NCBI GenBank assembly: GCA_005889515.1
Contig: VBHE01000266.1
Coordinates: forward strand, 3,772-17,478
Source: Chloroflexota bacterium
Lineage (GTDB): Bacteria > Chloroflexota > Dormibacteria > Aeolococcales > Aeolococcaceae
Reading direction: 5' to 3'
DNA length: 13,707 nucleotides
The position numbers and the translations under genes are program-made. Below, one piece after another: positions 5,884 through 13,382 of this stretch; position 1 is the stretch's first letter; each line of letters starts with the position of its first letter. The notes below the pieces were generated by a model that saw nothing but the letters and a program-made list of their open reading frames with translations, did not search any database and was not told the origin of the DNA.

Positions 5884-6783
5884 ATGGTGGGAGCTCGAAC
5901 ACGAATCGCCGCCTGTCTCGTGGCCGTCGGCGCTCTGGCCGCGTGCGGGAGTTCAGGGAGCTCTGGGGGTGGCGCCACGTCCAGCTCCTCGGCTGCGACG
6001 AGTGCGACCAGCGCCTCGTCGTCCGCGGGGGGCGCCGGGTCCTCCGGGCCGGTGATGGTGACCCTCAAGCACGTGCCCCACGGGACCTCGGTGCTGACCT
6101 ACGACGCCGTCGCCAAGACCCTGACGGTGGAGATCAAGCTGGTCGGGCTGGCGCCCTCGAGCAGCCATCCCGCGCACATCCACGCCGGCAGCTGCGCCCA
6201 TCAGGGCGCGGTCGACTACCCGCTCAACGCGGTGATGGCGGACGCCACCGGCGTCGCCGACTCGAAGACGACGGTGAGCAGCATCAAGGAGGGGGGCATT
6301 CCCGACTCCACCTGGTACGTCAACGTCCACAACGGACCGGGGCTGTCTCCGGACGTCCAGTTCCAGCCCCTCGTCTGCGGCGACGTCGCCAACGCCTCGA
6401 AGGCCACCTCGGTCACCGTGCAGATGCTCGAGGGCCCGACGCCACCGCCGGGCAGCGTCGACGAGACGGCCATGGGCACGGCGACGCTGACCATCGTGAA
6501 CGGCGCGCTCCAGGTGGTGATCACCGCCAGCGGGCTGGCCCCGAGCGGCTCCCATGCGGCACACATCCACATGGGCTCGTGCGAGAGCCAGGGCGCAGTG
6601 GTCCACCCGCTGAGCTCGGTCGTCGCCGACGCCACCGGGAAGGGCACGTCGACGACCACGGTGCCGAGTGTCACCTCGATCCCCTCAGGGACGTGGTACG
6701 TGAACGTCCACCGCAGCACCCTGCTCACCACCCAGACAGACTTCGACCCGATCATCTGTGGTGACGTCGTGCCGGGCTCCTGA
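5884..6783 (+). CDS. Lipoprotein with two tandem CHRD-like domains
   Basis: This 299-residue protein starts at ATG 5884, seven bases after AAGGGAGG. The N-terminus is a lipoprotein signal with lipobox LAAC and lipidated C21, followed by a Ser/Gly/Ala-rich linker (22-55). The mature part has two similar domains of about 120 residues. Each carries a pair of CHRD hallmarks, AHIH (97-100 and 227-230) and WYVNVH (144-149 and 271-276). Each also has GSC (102-104, 231-233) and CGDV (165-168, 292-295), so each domain may hold its own disulphide (C104-C165 and C233-C292). CHRD domains occur in extracellular proteins; their bacterial role is poorly defined, and the conserved His residues could bind metal. 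It would sit on the outer face of the membrane. The gene has its own leader, is not obviously co-transcribed with the cupredoxin, and ends before a hairpin shared with the converging regulator. Confidence 0.85.
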   Translation: MVGARTRIAACLVAVGALAACGSSGSSGGGATSSSSAATSATSASSSAGGAGSSGPVMVTLKHVPHGTSVLTYDAVAKTLTVEIKLVGLAPSSSHPAHIHAGSCAHQGAVDYPLNAVMADATGVADSKTTVSSIKEGGIPDSTWYVNVHNGPGLSPDVQFQPLVCGDVANASKATSVTVQMLEGPTPPPGSVDETAMGTATLTIVNGALQVVITASGLAPSGSHAAHIHMGSCESQGAVVHPLSSVVADATGKGTSTTTVPSVTSIPSGTWYVNVHRSTLLTTQTDFDPIICGDVVPGS

Positions 6784-6833
6784 CACCGGAGCCGGCCCGA
6801 AGCGGAGACAGCCCCTCTCGGCGATGCCGCGTC

Positions 6834-6872
6834 CCGTGAAGGCCGGGGGTACCCGGCTCCCGGCCTTCACGG
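6834..6872. terminator. Perfect 14-bp hairpin between convergent genes
   Basis: CCGTGAAGGCCGGG (6834-6847) is the exact reverse complement of CCCGGCCTTCACGG (6859-6872), with an 11-base loop. It lies 50 bases after the CHRD stop and 53 bases after the end of the minus-strand regulator, so it can act as a terminator for both directions. Confidence 0.7.
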
Positions 6873-6925
6873 CCGAGACAACGCGCGTCGCACGGTCCGT
6901 GTAGCGGCGCGCCGGCCCGACCGAG

Positions 6926-8112
6926 CTACTCGCGGTGCCAGAGGCGGCGCCTGAGCTCGAGGGCGAGCTCGACGGCGAGCCGCTTCTCACCGGGCGCGTA
7001 GCCGAGCAGGTCGGTGGCGCGGGCGACCCGCTGGAGGATCGTGTTCCGGTGCGTGTGGAGGCGGGCGGCGGCGCGTGGCGCGTTCTCGGCCTCCTCGAGG
7101 AAGACGCGCAGGGTCTCACGCAGCCGTGCAGCTGATGGGGTGTTGTCGGCCAGTCGTCCGAGCGTCGCCATGATGAAGTCGGTCGCACGTTGCTCGTCCC
7201 GGGCGGCGAGCACTGTGATCTCGAGCTCGTCGTAGGTGGCGATGCGCCCGCTCTCGGGGTTGCCGGCGAGAAGGCGGTGGACGTTGAGGGCAGCCTCGTG
7301 GCTGCGGCGAAAGCCGCTGATGCCGCGGTGGGTGGGGCCGACGGCGACCCGGATGTGCGGATCGGTGTCGGGCAGGCGCTTCGTGATGTCGCCGATCGGA
7401 AGTGGTGCGTTGCTGAGGATCCACGCCCACAGCGTCGTCATCCCCGCCGTGAGCGTGAGTGGCCGGCGCGCACCGGCCGCGCATGCGAACGCGAGCGCTG
7501 TCGCCTCCAGCGCTCCCTGCCGCACCTCCGCGGCCTCGGACCAGAGGACGAGCGCGGTGTGGTAACGGCTCAGGTCGTGGCCCAGGCGCCGGCTCGCCGT
7601 CGCGGTGTCGAGCGGGGCGCGGTACGTCGGGCGAGCGCGCCGCCGAGGACCTGCTCGCGCTCGCGCTGTGCCTCGGCGATGACCCGTCCGAGGACCTCGT
7701 CGGAGTAGTAGAAGAGCAGGTCCAGCGAGACGTTCAGGACGGCGGCGAGCTCGGCTCCCGAGGTGGCCACCTGCTCGGCGACGTTCATCCACCTGCGCCA
7801 CAGGGTCTGCTGGCCGCGCCGGTAGGCCTGGTAGATCGCGTCGGACTCGATGCCCCTGCGCACGACCGTTCGGGCGACGTCGAGCGCCTCGGGGGGGACG
7901 TCGGGCGGCGGCGGGTCGGCGGCCCGACGCGCGACCGCGAGGAAGCGGCGCACATTGGCGCGGGTGCTGGCACTCGCCTCCGCCGCCATCGCCGCATCGA
8001 TGCCCAGGGCCGGGGTCGTGCCCAGGATCGCCGCGTCCATCTCGGCGATGAGGCCGTCGAGGTCGGCCTCCAGGCGGTCGGCGATCTCGGTCATGAGCTC
8101 GAACGTCCGCAT
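6926..8112 (-). pseudogene. PucR/CdaR-type transcription regulator, frame broken near 7621
   Basis: This regulator has three parts in family order. The N-terminal part, from ATG 8112, is an RsbRD_N-like helical sensor region (TRANVRRFLAVARRA, RRGIESDAIYQAYRRGQQTL) and runs in frame to ALARRT at residue 164. The frame then drifts to a false stop near 7570. The rest of the protein continues in another minus frame from about 7615 to TAG 6926-6928. It begins APLDTATASRRLGHDLSRYH, then a GGDEF-like middle with GFRRSHEAALNVHRLL, then the PucR helix-turn-helix ARLHTHRNTILQRVARATDL. Relatives have about ten residues between ARRT and the APLD-like point that are missing here, so the lesion is again a short deletion out of frame. 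Intact length would be about 400. It is divergent from the EthA-like gene and probably controlled it. ATG 8094 is an alternative start. Confidence 0.8.
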
Positions 8113-8229
8113 CCCCCTAGTGTGCCAGTGCACATGGCCAAGCACAAAGTACAGGCGATCGCCTATGGACGTCGGGTGTCCCGGAGGCGTACCTTTTGAG
8201 CAACGCTCAACAGAGGAGGAGGCAGGGCG
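8113..8229. promoter_or_regulatory. Divergent control region between the PucR-type regulator and the EthA-like gene
   Basis: This 117-base gap must hold both promoters. It contains three symmetric elements: TGTGC-N4-GCACA (8121-8134) close to the regulator start, the 12-base palindrome AGGCGATCGCCT (8153-8164), and TTGAGC-N3-GCTCAA (8196-8210). A TACCTT box at 8190-8195 could be the -10 of the monooxygenase promoter. The strong ribosome site AGAGGAGGAGG (8212-8222) decides the GTG 8230 start. Confidence 0.5.
8196..8210 (+). promoter_or_regulatory. Inverted-repeat operator candidate upstream of the EthA-like gene
   Basis: TTGAGC, three bases, GCTCAA forms a perfect 6-3-6 inverted repeat. It lies directly before the ribosome site and just after a possible -10 box, the position expected for a repressor that blocks transcription start. 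Short symmetric sites of this type are usual for dimeric helix-turn-helix proteins such as TetR regulators. The cognate protein is not identified. Confidence 0.45.
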
Positions 8230-9702
8230 GTGGGTGTGGACTTCGATGTTCTGATCGTGGGCGCGGGGATCTCCGGGATCGGGATGGGATGTCACCTGAC
8301 CTCCCGGCTGCCGGGCAGGACCTTCGCGATCCTCGAGGCGCGCGAGGCGATCGGCGGGACCTGGGACCTGTTCCGCTTCCCCGGGATCCGCTCGGACTCC
8401 GACCTCCACACCTTCGGCTACGAGTTCAAGCCGTGGACGAGCGACAACGCCATCGCCGGGGCCGACGAGATCCTCGCCTACCTCCGCGAGGCCGTCGAGG
8501 AGCACCGCCTCGGTGAGCACATCCGCTTCGGGCACAAGGTGCTCGGAGCCGACTGGTCCACGCGGGACGCTCGCTGGACGGTGCGGGTGCAGCACGGCGA
8601 CGAGGTGCACGGGCTGACCTGCCGGGTGCTCTTCTCCGCCACCGGCTACTACGACTACGCCGCGGGTCACCGCCCGCACTTCGAGGGCGACGAGGACTTC
8701 GCCGGCCGGATCGTCCATCCGCAGCACTGGCCTGAGGACCTCGACTACACCGGCAAGCGCGTCGTGGTGATCGGCAGCGGAGCCACCGCGGTCACCCTCA
8801 TCCCGGCGATGGCTCGGGAGACCGAGCACATCACGATGCTTCAACGCTCGCCGAGCTACGTGATGCCGCTGCCCCAGAAGGATCCGATCGCCAACGGCCT
8901 CCGGCGCGTGCTGCCCGACAAGCTCGCCTACCGGCTGACGCGCCGGCTCAACGTGGGACGCCAGCGGCTCATCTACGACCTGAGCAAGCGCCACCCGGCG
9001 ATGATGCGCCGCCTGATCCGTGCCCTGACGAAGCACCAGCTGCCCGAGGGCTTTCCGGTCGACGTCCATTTCAAGCCGCGGTACAACCCGTGGGACGAGC
9101 GGTTGTGCGTGGTCCCCGACGGTGACCTGTTCCGGGAGATCAGGGCCGGGAGGGCGTCGGTCGTCACCGACCGCGTCGCCCGCTTCACCGAGCGCGGCAT
9201 CCTGCTCGAGTCCGGCACGGAGCTGGAGGCCGACATCGTCGTCACCGCGACCGGGCTGAACCTGCTCGCGCTCGGCGGGGTCACCCTCTCCGTCGACGGC
9301 GACGCGGTCATCGTCAACGAGACGCTGATCTACAAGAGCATGATGCTCACCGGGGTCCCGAACTTCGCCTTCGCGTTCGGCTACACGAACGCGTCGTGGA
9401 CGCTGAAGGTCGACCTCGTGTGCGAGCATCTCTGCCGGCTGCTGGCCCACATGGACGCCCACGGGTGCGACACGGTCGTCCCGGTGGCCGACGATCCGAC
9501 CCTCGAGCTTCGTCCCATGCTGGACTTCCAGGCGGGCTACGTGCAGCGGTCGGTCGACATGTTCCCCCGGCAGGGGTCGCACGGCCCCTGGACGGTGGCG
9601 ATGAGCTATGCGGACGACCGCGCCCGGCTGCGCAAGGGACCGGTCGAGGATTCGGGGCTACGGTTCTCGCGCTCGACGCCTGCGCTGGTGGTCGCCGCCT
9701 GA
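8230..9702 (+). CDS. ethA: EthA-like Baeyer-Villiger flavin monooxygenase
   Basis: This 490-residue FAD- and NADPH-dependent monooxygenase inserts oxygen next to a carbonyl or oxidises sulphur; mycobacterial EthA (489 residues) activates thioamide drugs. The FAD-binding motif is G11-A-G13-I-S-G16, followed by ILEAREAIGGTWDLFRFPGI. The Baeyer-Villiger fingerprint FxGxxxHxxxWP is complete as FAGRIVHPQHWP (157-168), and the NADPH motif GSGATA is at 182-187. Further EthA-like blocks are RSDSDLHTFGYEFKPW, HYNPWD-like RYNPWDERLCVVPDGDLF, TATGLNL and GYTNASWTLKVDL. Length, order and end points agree with EthA throughout, and the gene is intact. Start GTG 8230 is set by the ribosome site at 8212-8222; GTG 8236 is a minor alternative. 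The natural substrate is unknown. Unlike mycobacterial ethA, its divergent neighbour is a PucR-type regulator, not a TetR-type EthR. Confidence 0.93.
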   Translation: MGVDFDVLIVGAGISGIGMGCHLTSRLPGRTFAILEAREAIGGTWDLFRFPGIRSDSDLHTFGYEFKPWTSDNAIAGADEILAYLREAVEEHRLGEHIRFGHKVLGADWSTRDARWTVRVQHGDEVHGLTCRVLFSATGYYDYAAGHRPHFEGDEDFAGRIVHPQHWPEDLDYTGKRVVVIGSGATAVTLIPAMARETEHITMLQRSPSYVMPLPQKDPIANGLRRVLPDKLAYRLTRRLNVGRQRLIYDLSKRHPAMMRRLIRALTKHQLPEGFPVDVHFKPRYNPWDERLCVVPDGDLFREIRAGRASVVTDRVARFTERGILLESGTELEADIVVTATGLNLLALGGVTLSVDGDAVIVNETLIYKSMMLTGVPNFAFAFGYTNASWTLKVDLVCEHLCRLLAHMDAHGCDTVVPVADDPTLELRPMLDFQAGYVQRSVDMFPRQGSHGPWTVAMSYADDRARLRKGPVEDSGLRFSRSTPALVVAA

Positions 9703-10037
9703 GGTCCTTCCCATGGCGACAAATCGCGTCGGCGGTAGCAAGGCCCCTCGCCCTCCTGGTCGGGGACCAGCTCGACGGGCAGCTGCGCAAGGCCGAGGCG
9801 AAGGGCCGCCGCGAGGCTCGGTGAGTGCATCGCGGTGTGTCGGGCTGTGGTGAACGGCGGAGCCGACCTGTTCACGATCCACGGCCCGATACCGGACAAC
9901 GAGATCCGTGGAAAGTCGCACGACCACAGGCCTCAAGGTGGTCACTCCAGGTCATCGCGGACGAGCTCTCACGGCGCCGATGGTAGGTCACTCCGTCCAT
10001 GCCGGCCCGCGGGCGGCGGCGGTGGTGACCGATCACA
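9703..10037. other. Intergenic stretch with one possible short coding tail
   Basis: No full gene is supported. A plus frame from about 9744 to TGA 9822-9824 reads PLALLVGDQLDGQLRKAEAK then GRREAR, with G or C at nearly all third positions. It lacks a proper start and overlaps the monooxygenase frame upstream, so it may be the end of a lost small gene. From 9825 to 10037 I see only non-coding sequence between two convergent genes, with a 9-base direct repeat GGTCACTCC (near 9941 and 9985) that could be chance. Confidence 0.3.
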
Positions 10038-10571
10038 TCACTCTGGCTCGATAAGCCGGCCGTTTCGTGACAGGTACGGGTCGGTGCATGCGGCAAGATT
10101 GAAACAGCAGGGCCGTCGCTTCCCGCTTTTCATTTTTGAGATGGTCACTTCGACCCGTCGTTTGCGCGTGTCAGGGTTCTTCGTTGCCTTGACCCAGCGA
10201 ACCCACTCCCAGCGCGCCATCGGCGTGATATCTCTCCATAGGTCCTGGATCTTCTGAGGGGCCGCTGCCAGAGCGGTCTCGAGATCCTGTGGCACGTTCG
10301 GCTCCGGCCAGTCTTTGAGTGGCTCGATTTCGAGGATCGCGGTGTCGCCCGCGCTTATCGCAGCGGTTTCTTGTTGCCCTTCATCAATCCTCATCCAGTG
10401 GCCGGAACAGCCGTCCGGTTCCAACACCGTCCGGAACCCATGGCCATTGATCGTTCCTTGTACTGCCACCTGCCCGCGCGACGGCAATTGCTCGCTCGCT
10501 TGCTCAGGCAACCGCAAGATGGTCCATTCGTCCATCGTGTGCAGCGTGGCATCAAACCGAATTGTTGGCAC
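10038..10571 (-). CDS. DUF1905 plus YdeI/OmpD-associated domain protein
   Basis: This 177-residue cytoplasmic protein has two domains. The first (about 1-95) is DUF1905, with FDATLHTMDEWTILRLPEQA, QLPSRGQVAVQGTINGHGFR and EPDGCSGHW. The second (about 100-170) is the small YdeI/OmpD-associated region, with ALAAAPQKIQDLW, ITPMARWEWVRWVKATKNP, TRKRRVEV and MKSGKRRPCCFN. This pairing is common in bacteria. The second domain was named for a link to bacteriocin protection, but no biochemical activity is established. The start is GTG at 10571, which agrees with the family start; ATG 12 codons later would cut into the domain. Base composition is visibly less GC-rich than its neighbours, a hint of separate acquisition. 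It ends convergent to the monooxygenase gene with about 330 bases between them. Confidence 0.88.
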   Translation of the reverse strand: MPTIRFDATLHTMDEWTILRLPEQASEQLPSRGQVAVQGTINGHGFRTVLEPDGCSGHWMRIDEGQQETAAISAGDTAILEIEPLKDWPEPNVPQDLETALAAAPQKIQDLWRDITPMARWEWVRWVKATKNPDTRKRRVEVTISKMKSGKRRPCCFNLAACTDPYLSRNGRLIEPE

Positions 10572-10575
10572 CCGC

Positions 10576-10815
10576 TTATGCTAACTCGCTGGTGCACTCG
10601 CCGGATCGGCGGGCCTCGCCCGCGGGGCTCCACCGCGCCAGCGTCAGAACGGGAGGGCGAGCATGTCGCAAGGTCCCGCCATGGGCGGCACGTCGGGGGG
10701 GCGGAGGCAGGGGAGTCGGGATGGTGCCGTTCGGTGGCGGCGCGGTCGCCCTGCAGGCATCGTCGAGGCGCACGTCGTCGGGCGTGATGGGTATCACCCT
10801 CGGCCGGGGGTACAT
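10576..10815 (-). CDS. Possible small Pro/Arg-rich hypothetical protein
   Basis: A 79-residue frame runs from ATG 10815 to TAA 10576-10578, ending four bases before the GTG start of the DUF1905 gene. The first half, MYPRPRVIPITPDDVRLDDA, has normal codon use for this DNA. The second half is Pro- and Arg-rich and reads like non-coding high-GC sequence. There is no clear ribosome site and no family I recognise. It fills most of the gap after the esterase, so it may be real, but the support is weak. Confidence 0.25.
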   Translation of the reverse strand: MYPRPRVIPITPDDVRLDDACRATAPPPNGTIPTPLPPPPRRAAHGGTLRHARPPVLTLARWSPAGEARRSGECTSELA

Positions 10816-10835
10816 CGGGTCTTCAAGCGCAGACG

Positions 10836-11792
10836 TCAGCCGCAGCCCCGGTGCGCGACGCCCAATCGGTGGGCGAGAAGGAAGTCCATCATGAGGCGCT
10901 GCAGACCGAGGCCGGCGTCGTAGTAGAAGAGCGCTCCGTTGACGACGTGCTCTGCCGGAGAGGTCAGCAGACGTCCGACGTCGCAGCCATCGGCGGCCCT
11001 GTAGTGCTCGAGGAGGAGCGGCACGGGCAGCCCCGGCCCCGGCGGCATCGGTTCCGCCGCCGAGGGGAGCAGCGAGACCGATCCGTTCTGCTGGCCGTCG
11101 TCGGCGAGGTCGTCGGTGCCCAGCCACTGGGCCATGTTGATCCGGCCGATCGCGTAGTTGCTGATCTCGTCGGTCACCCCCTGGAGGATGAACGCCGGCA
11201 CCGGTCTGGCCCTCGGCCCCATCTCCTGATAAGCCTTCCGCCCGGAGCCGTCGAAGGCGTACGGCGCACCCGCGGACGGGGCGATCGCGGCGTACAGATC
11301 GGGGTAGGCCGCCCCCATCACGGTGCTCATGGCGCCTCCCGCGGAATAGCCGCCGATGTACACCCGGGTGGGATCAATCCCGAGTTCGCCGATCAGCGAG
11401 GTGGTGATGCCGGCGAGGATCGAGGCCTCGCCGGAGACGCGGTGCATGCTGGTCGGGTCAAACCAGTTCCAGCAGTCCTGCGCGTTGGCGGCCCGGTCCT
11501 GGAGGGGAAAGGCGAGAGCGAAGCCGCGCTCCTCGGCCACCCTCGCGAGGGCGTGGCCCGCCTCCATCTGGCCCGGGCCCCCGCAGCCGTGCAGCCAGAC
11601 CATCAGCGGCCGCCCCGCCGACGCCGCCGCCGGCACGTAAAGGTCGTACGCGCGGGTACCCGCCGAGTTGGTGAAGGTGCGCTCGACGATCCGGCCGGGT
11701 TGCGGTGTGGGCTGCGCCGCCCGCACCGGCTGCACCGCCGGGAACAGCAATGCCACCAGCAGAGCGGCGATCGCTGGACGCAGATGTCTCAC
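10836..11792 (-). CDS. Secreted PHB-depolymerase-type esterase (alpha/beta hydrolase)
   Basis: This 318-residue secreted hydrolase starts at GTG 11792, seven bases after GAGGAG; the frame is open much further upstream but has no coding character there. A signal peptide (HLRPAIAALLVALLFPAVQ) ends near VRAAQ. The alpha/beta hydrolase body follows: LMVWLHGCGGPG (oxyanion loop, about 63-74), CWNWFDP (107-113) and the nucleophile elbow GGYSAGG with S150. This is the arrangement of the Esterase_PHB family, which cleaves polyester or aromatic esters outside the cell. D208 in LQGVTDEIS fits the catalytic acid. The usual C-terminal GH(A/T)WPGG block with the catalytic His is not visible; the tail reads AEHVVNGALFYYDAGLGLQR instead. 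H282 could substitute, or the enzyme may be altered or inactive. A possible -10 box (TATACT) lies 39 bases upstream. Confidence 0.82.
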   Translation of the reverse strand: MRHLRPAIAALLVALLFPAVQPVRAAQPTPQPGRIVERTFTNSAGTRAYDLYVPAAASAGRPLMVWLHGCGGPGQMEAGHALARVAEERGFALAFPLQDRAANAQDCWNWFDPTSMHRVSGEASILAGITTSLIGELGIDPTRVYIGGYSAGGAMSTVMGAAYPDLYAAIAPSAGAPYAFDGSGRKAYQEMGPRARPVPAFILQGVTDEISNYAIGRINMAQWLGTDDLADDGQQNGSVSLLPSAAEPMPPGPGLPVPLLLEHYRAADGCDVGRLLTSPAEHVVNGALFYYDAGLGLQRLMMDFLLAHRLGVAHRGCG

Positions 11793-11830
11793 CCCACCAC
11801 TCCTCGGGGTAACCGGACCGTGGCACCCGT

Positions 11831-11836
11831 AGTATA
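11831..11836 (-). promoter_or_regulatory. Possible -10 box of the esterase gene
   Basis: Read on the minus strand this is TATACT, close to the consensus TATAAT and rare in such GC-rich DNA. It lies 39 bases before the GTG start, in the gap after the MFS gene. No good -35 box is visible upstream. Confidence 0.4.
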
Positions 11837-11884
11837 GGGTGGCTGCTCCACGGGGCCCGTCCTGGCGTGCGGGCGAGACCACGT

Positions 11885-13195
11885 TCAGTCGAGGAATGGG
11901 TCTGGTCGACTCTGGGACGGGTGGCGGTCCTGCCTGCCGACCGACGTGCCACCGCGTCGCCGCCATCCCTTCGCACTCGAGCCACCGCCGTGACGTGGGA
12001 TGCTCAAGGCCAGCAGCGCACCGGCGAGGTTCGCGAGCGCCATCAACAGGAAGGCCAACGTCACCGAAACCGTCAGCACCGCCCCCCCAAGCAGTGAGCC
12101 GACCGGCACGCCCGCGAAGTTCATCGCCATCGACACGGCGAAGGCGCGGCCCAGCCACTGGGGATCGGTCCGCCGCTGTCGCAGCGCGAACAGGCCGATG
12201 TCGACCGGACCGTTGGAGAGCCCGAAGAGGATCATCGCAAGCACAGCGATGCCGAGGTCGTTGCAGACGGCCAGGATGACCCCGACAGCGACCATCATCA
12301 GCATGCCCGATATGAGCAGCGCGCGCTCACGACCATCGCTGTCGAAGCGGCCCACGACGAGCCCCGAAACGGCACCCGCGACCCCGACTGCCGCCCAGAG
12401 GGCGCCGACCGTCCCCGCGCTGTGGTGCAGATGGCCGAGCACGAGCACGGGAAGCCCGACGACGGCGATCCCGTATCCCAGATTGGAGGCGGCGACGCTG
12501 AGTGCCAGCCCGCGCAGAGTGGCATGGGTCGCGACGTGGCGCACCGCATCCCGTGCGTCCCCCACCAACGACCCTGCCGGCGCCGTGGCCCTCGGCGGGT
12601 TGGGCACGCCGGTGAGCGAGACCGCGGCGGCGAGGAACACGACCGTGGTCGCGACCAGAGCAGCGGACCCGCCCGCCAGCCCGGCGATGGTCCCGGCCAG
12701 GGCAGGGCCCACGACCACCGCGACCACGAACCCCGCGCTGTCCGCGGCGTTGGCGCGGTCCCATAGGGCGCGGGGGACGAGCATGGGGAATAGCGTTCGC
12801 GTCCCCGCGTTGCTGAGCGGACCCGTTAGCGAGCCGATCGCGGCGATGGCCACGAGCAACAGCACGGGCAGCGCACCCAATCGGGCGAGGACGACGATGC
12901 CGAGCAGGCAGGTAGCTGCCAGCAGGTAGTCGATGCGGATCATCGCAGTGCGGCCCTGACGGTCGAGAAGCGCGCCGGCGAGCGGGCTGAACAGCAGCCC
13001 GGGGAAGAGGCTGGCGAAAACGGCGACTCCGGCGATGCTCGAGGAGTGGTACCGCTCGAGGCAGAAGAGCACGATCGCCACCGAGAGCATCTGCCCCGCC
13101 ACCCTGCCGAGCAGGGCGACACCCAGCAGGCGGGGTATGCCCTTGACAGCCAGGAGGCTGCGATAGGAGAGCTGGCGATCGGTTTGGAGGCTCAT
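11885..13195 (-). CDS. Major facilitator superfamily transporter, DHA3/EntS-like exporter
   Basis: This 436-residue inner-membrane protein has a dozen or so hydrophobic segments across residues 15-405 and an Arg-rich, probably disordered tail that ends near DPFLD. The loop 2-3 signature of MFS transporters is visible as GALLDRQGRTAMIRID (74-89), and the first helix pair reads LLGVALLGRVAGQMLSVAIV. Overall style, with RTLFPMLVPRALWDRANA-like loops and a central loop around PNPPRATAPAGSL, fits the MFS_3/DHA3 group of proton-driven exporters of small molecules. The substrate cannot be told from sequence. Start ATG 13195 is the first in frame, with a weak GAGGTAG upstream. The esterase gene follows 92 bases downstream on the same strand and has its own promoter-like box, so an operon is uncertain. 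Confidence 0.87.
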   Translation of the reverse strand: MSLQTDRQLSYRSLLAVKGIPRLLGVALLGRVAGQMLSVAIVLFCLERYHSSSIAGVAVFASLFPGLLFSPLAGALLDRQGRTAMIRIDYLLAATCLLGIVVLARLGALPVLLLVAIAAIGSLTGPLSNAGTRTLFPMLVPRALWDRANAADSAGFVVAVVVGPALAGTIAGLAGGSAALVATTVVFLAAAVSLTGVPNPPRATAPAGSLVGDARDAVRHVATHATLRGLALSVAASNLGYGIAVVGLPVLVLGHLHHSAGTVGALWAAVGVAGAVSGLVVGRFDSDGRERALLISGMLMMVAVGVILAVCNDLGIAVLAMILFGLSNGPVDIGLFALRQRRTDPQWLGRAFAVSMAMNFAGVPVGSLLGGAVLTVSVTLAFLLMALANLAGALLALSIPRHGGGSSAKGWRRRGGTSVGRQDRHPSQSRPDPFLD

Positions 13196-13370
13196 GGCGC
13201 CCAGGCTACCTCGGCCCGCGACCTCGCCAGTGGGACGTCAGCCCCGAAGCTCCGGCGCTCAGGCATTGGGGGCGCCACCGGGACGTCCTGGGTCCGTAGG
13301 GCGACGCGAACTCCTGGGGCGCGAGGGCCTCGGGCGGGTCGGCCCACGGCAGCGGCCGTTTCCATGCTCA

Positions 13371-13376
13371 TATGCT
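13371..13376 (+). promoter_or_regulatory. Possible -10 box for a leaderless transcript of the serine hydrolase
   Basis: TATGCT ends six bases before ATG 13383, and no ribosome site is present between them or upstream. In high-GC Gram-positive bacteria this spacing is typical of leaderless mRNAs that begin at the start codon. The -35 region is not recognisable. Confidence 0.3.
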
Positions 13377-13382
13377 TGTGGG

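Noticed and set aside
5799..6764. Plus-strand open frame overlapping the CHRD lipoprotein in another frame
   Set aside because: Its translation is Arg/Asp/Gly-rich; the lipobox and duplicated CHRD motifs are in the frame starting at 5884.
8230..9582. Very long minus-strand open frame opposite the EthA-like gene, joined to the regulator's N-terminus
   Set aside because: The plus-strand protein matches EthA over its whole length. The antisense frame is His/Val/Gly-rich shadow sequence produced by GC-rich third positions and only happens to be in frame with the regulator.
9941..9993. Nine-base direct repeat GGTCACTCC as a possible regulator site or array
   Set aside because: Only two copies with unrelated flanks and no gene start nearby.
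10851..11837. Long plus-strand open frame across the esterase
   Set aside because: It is antisense to the esterase with its signal peptide and GYSAG motif, and its translation is Arg/Gly/Val-rich with no family.
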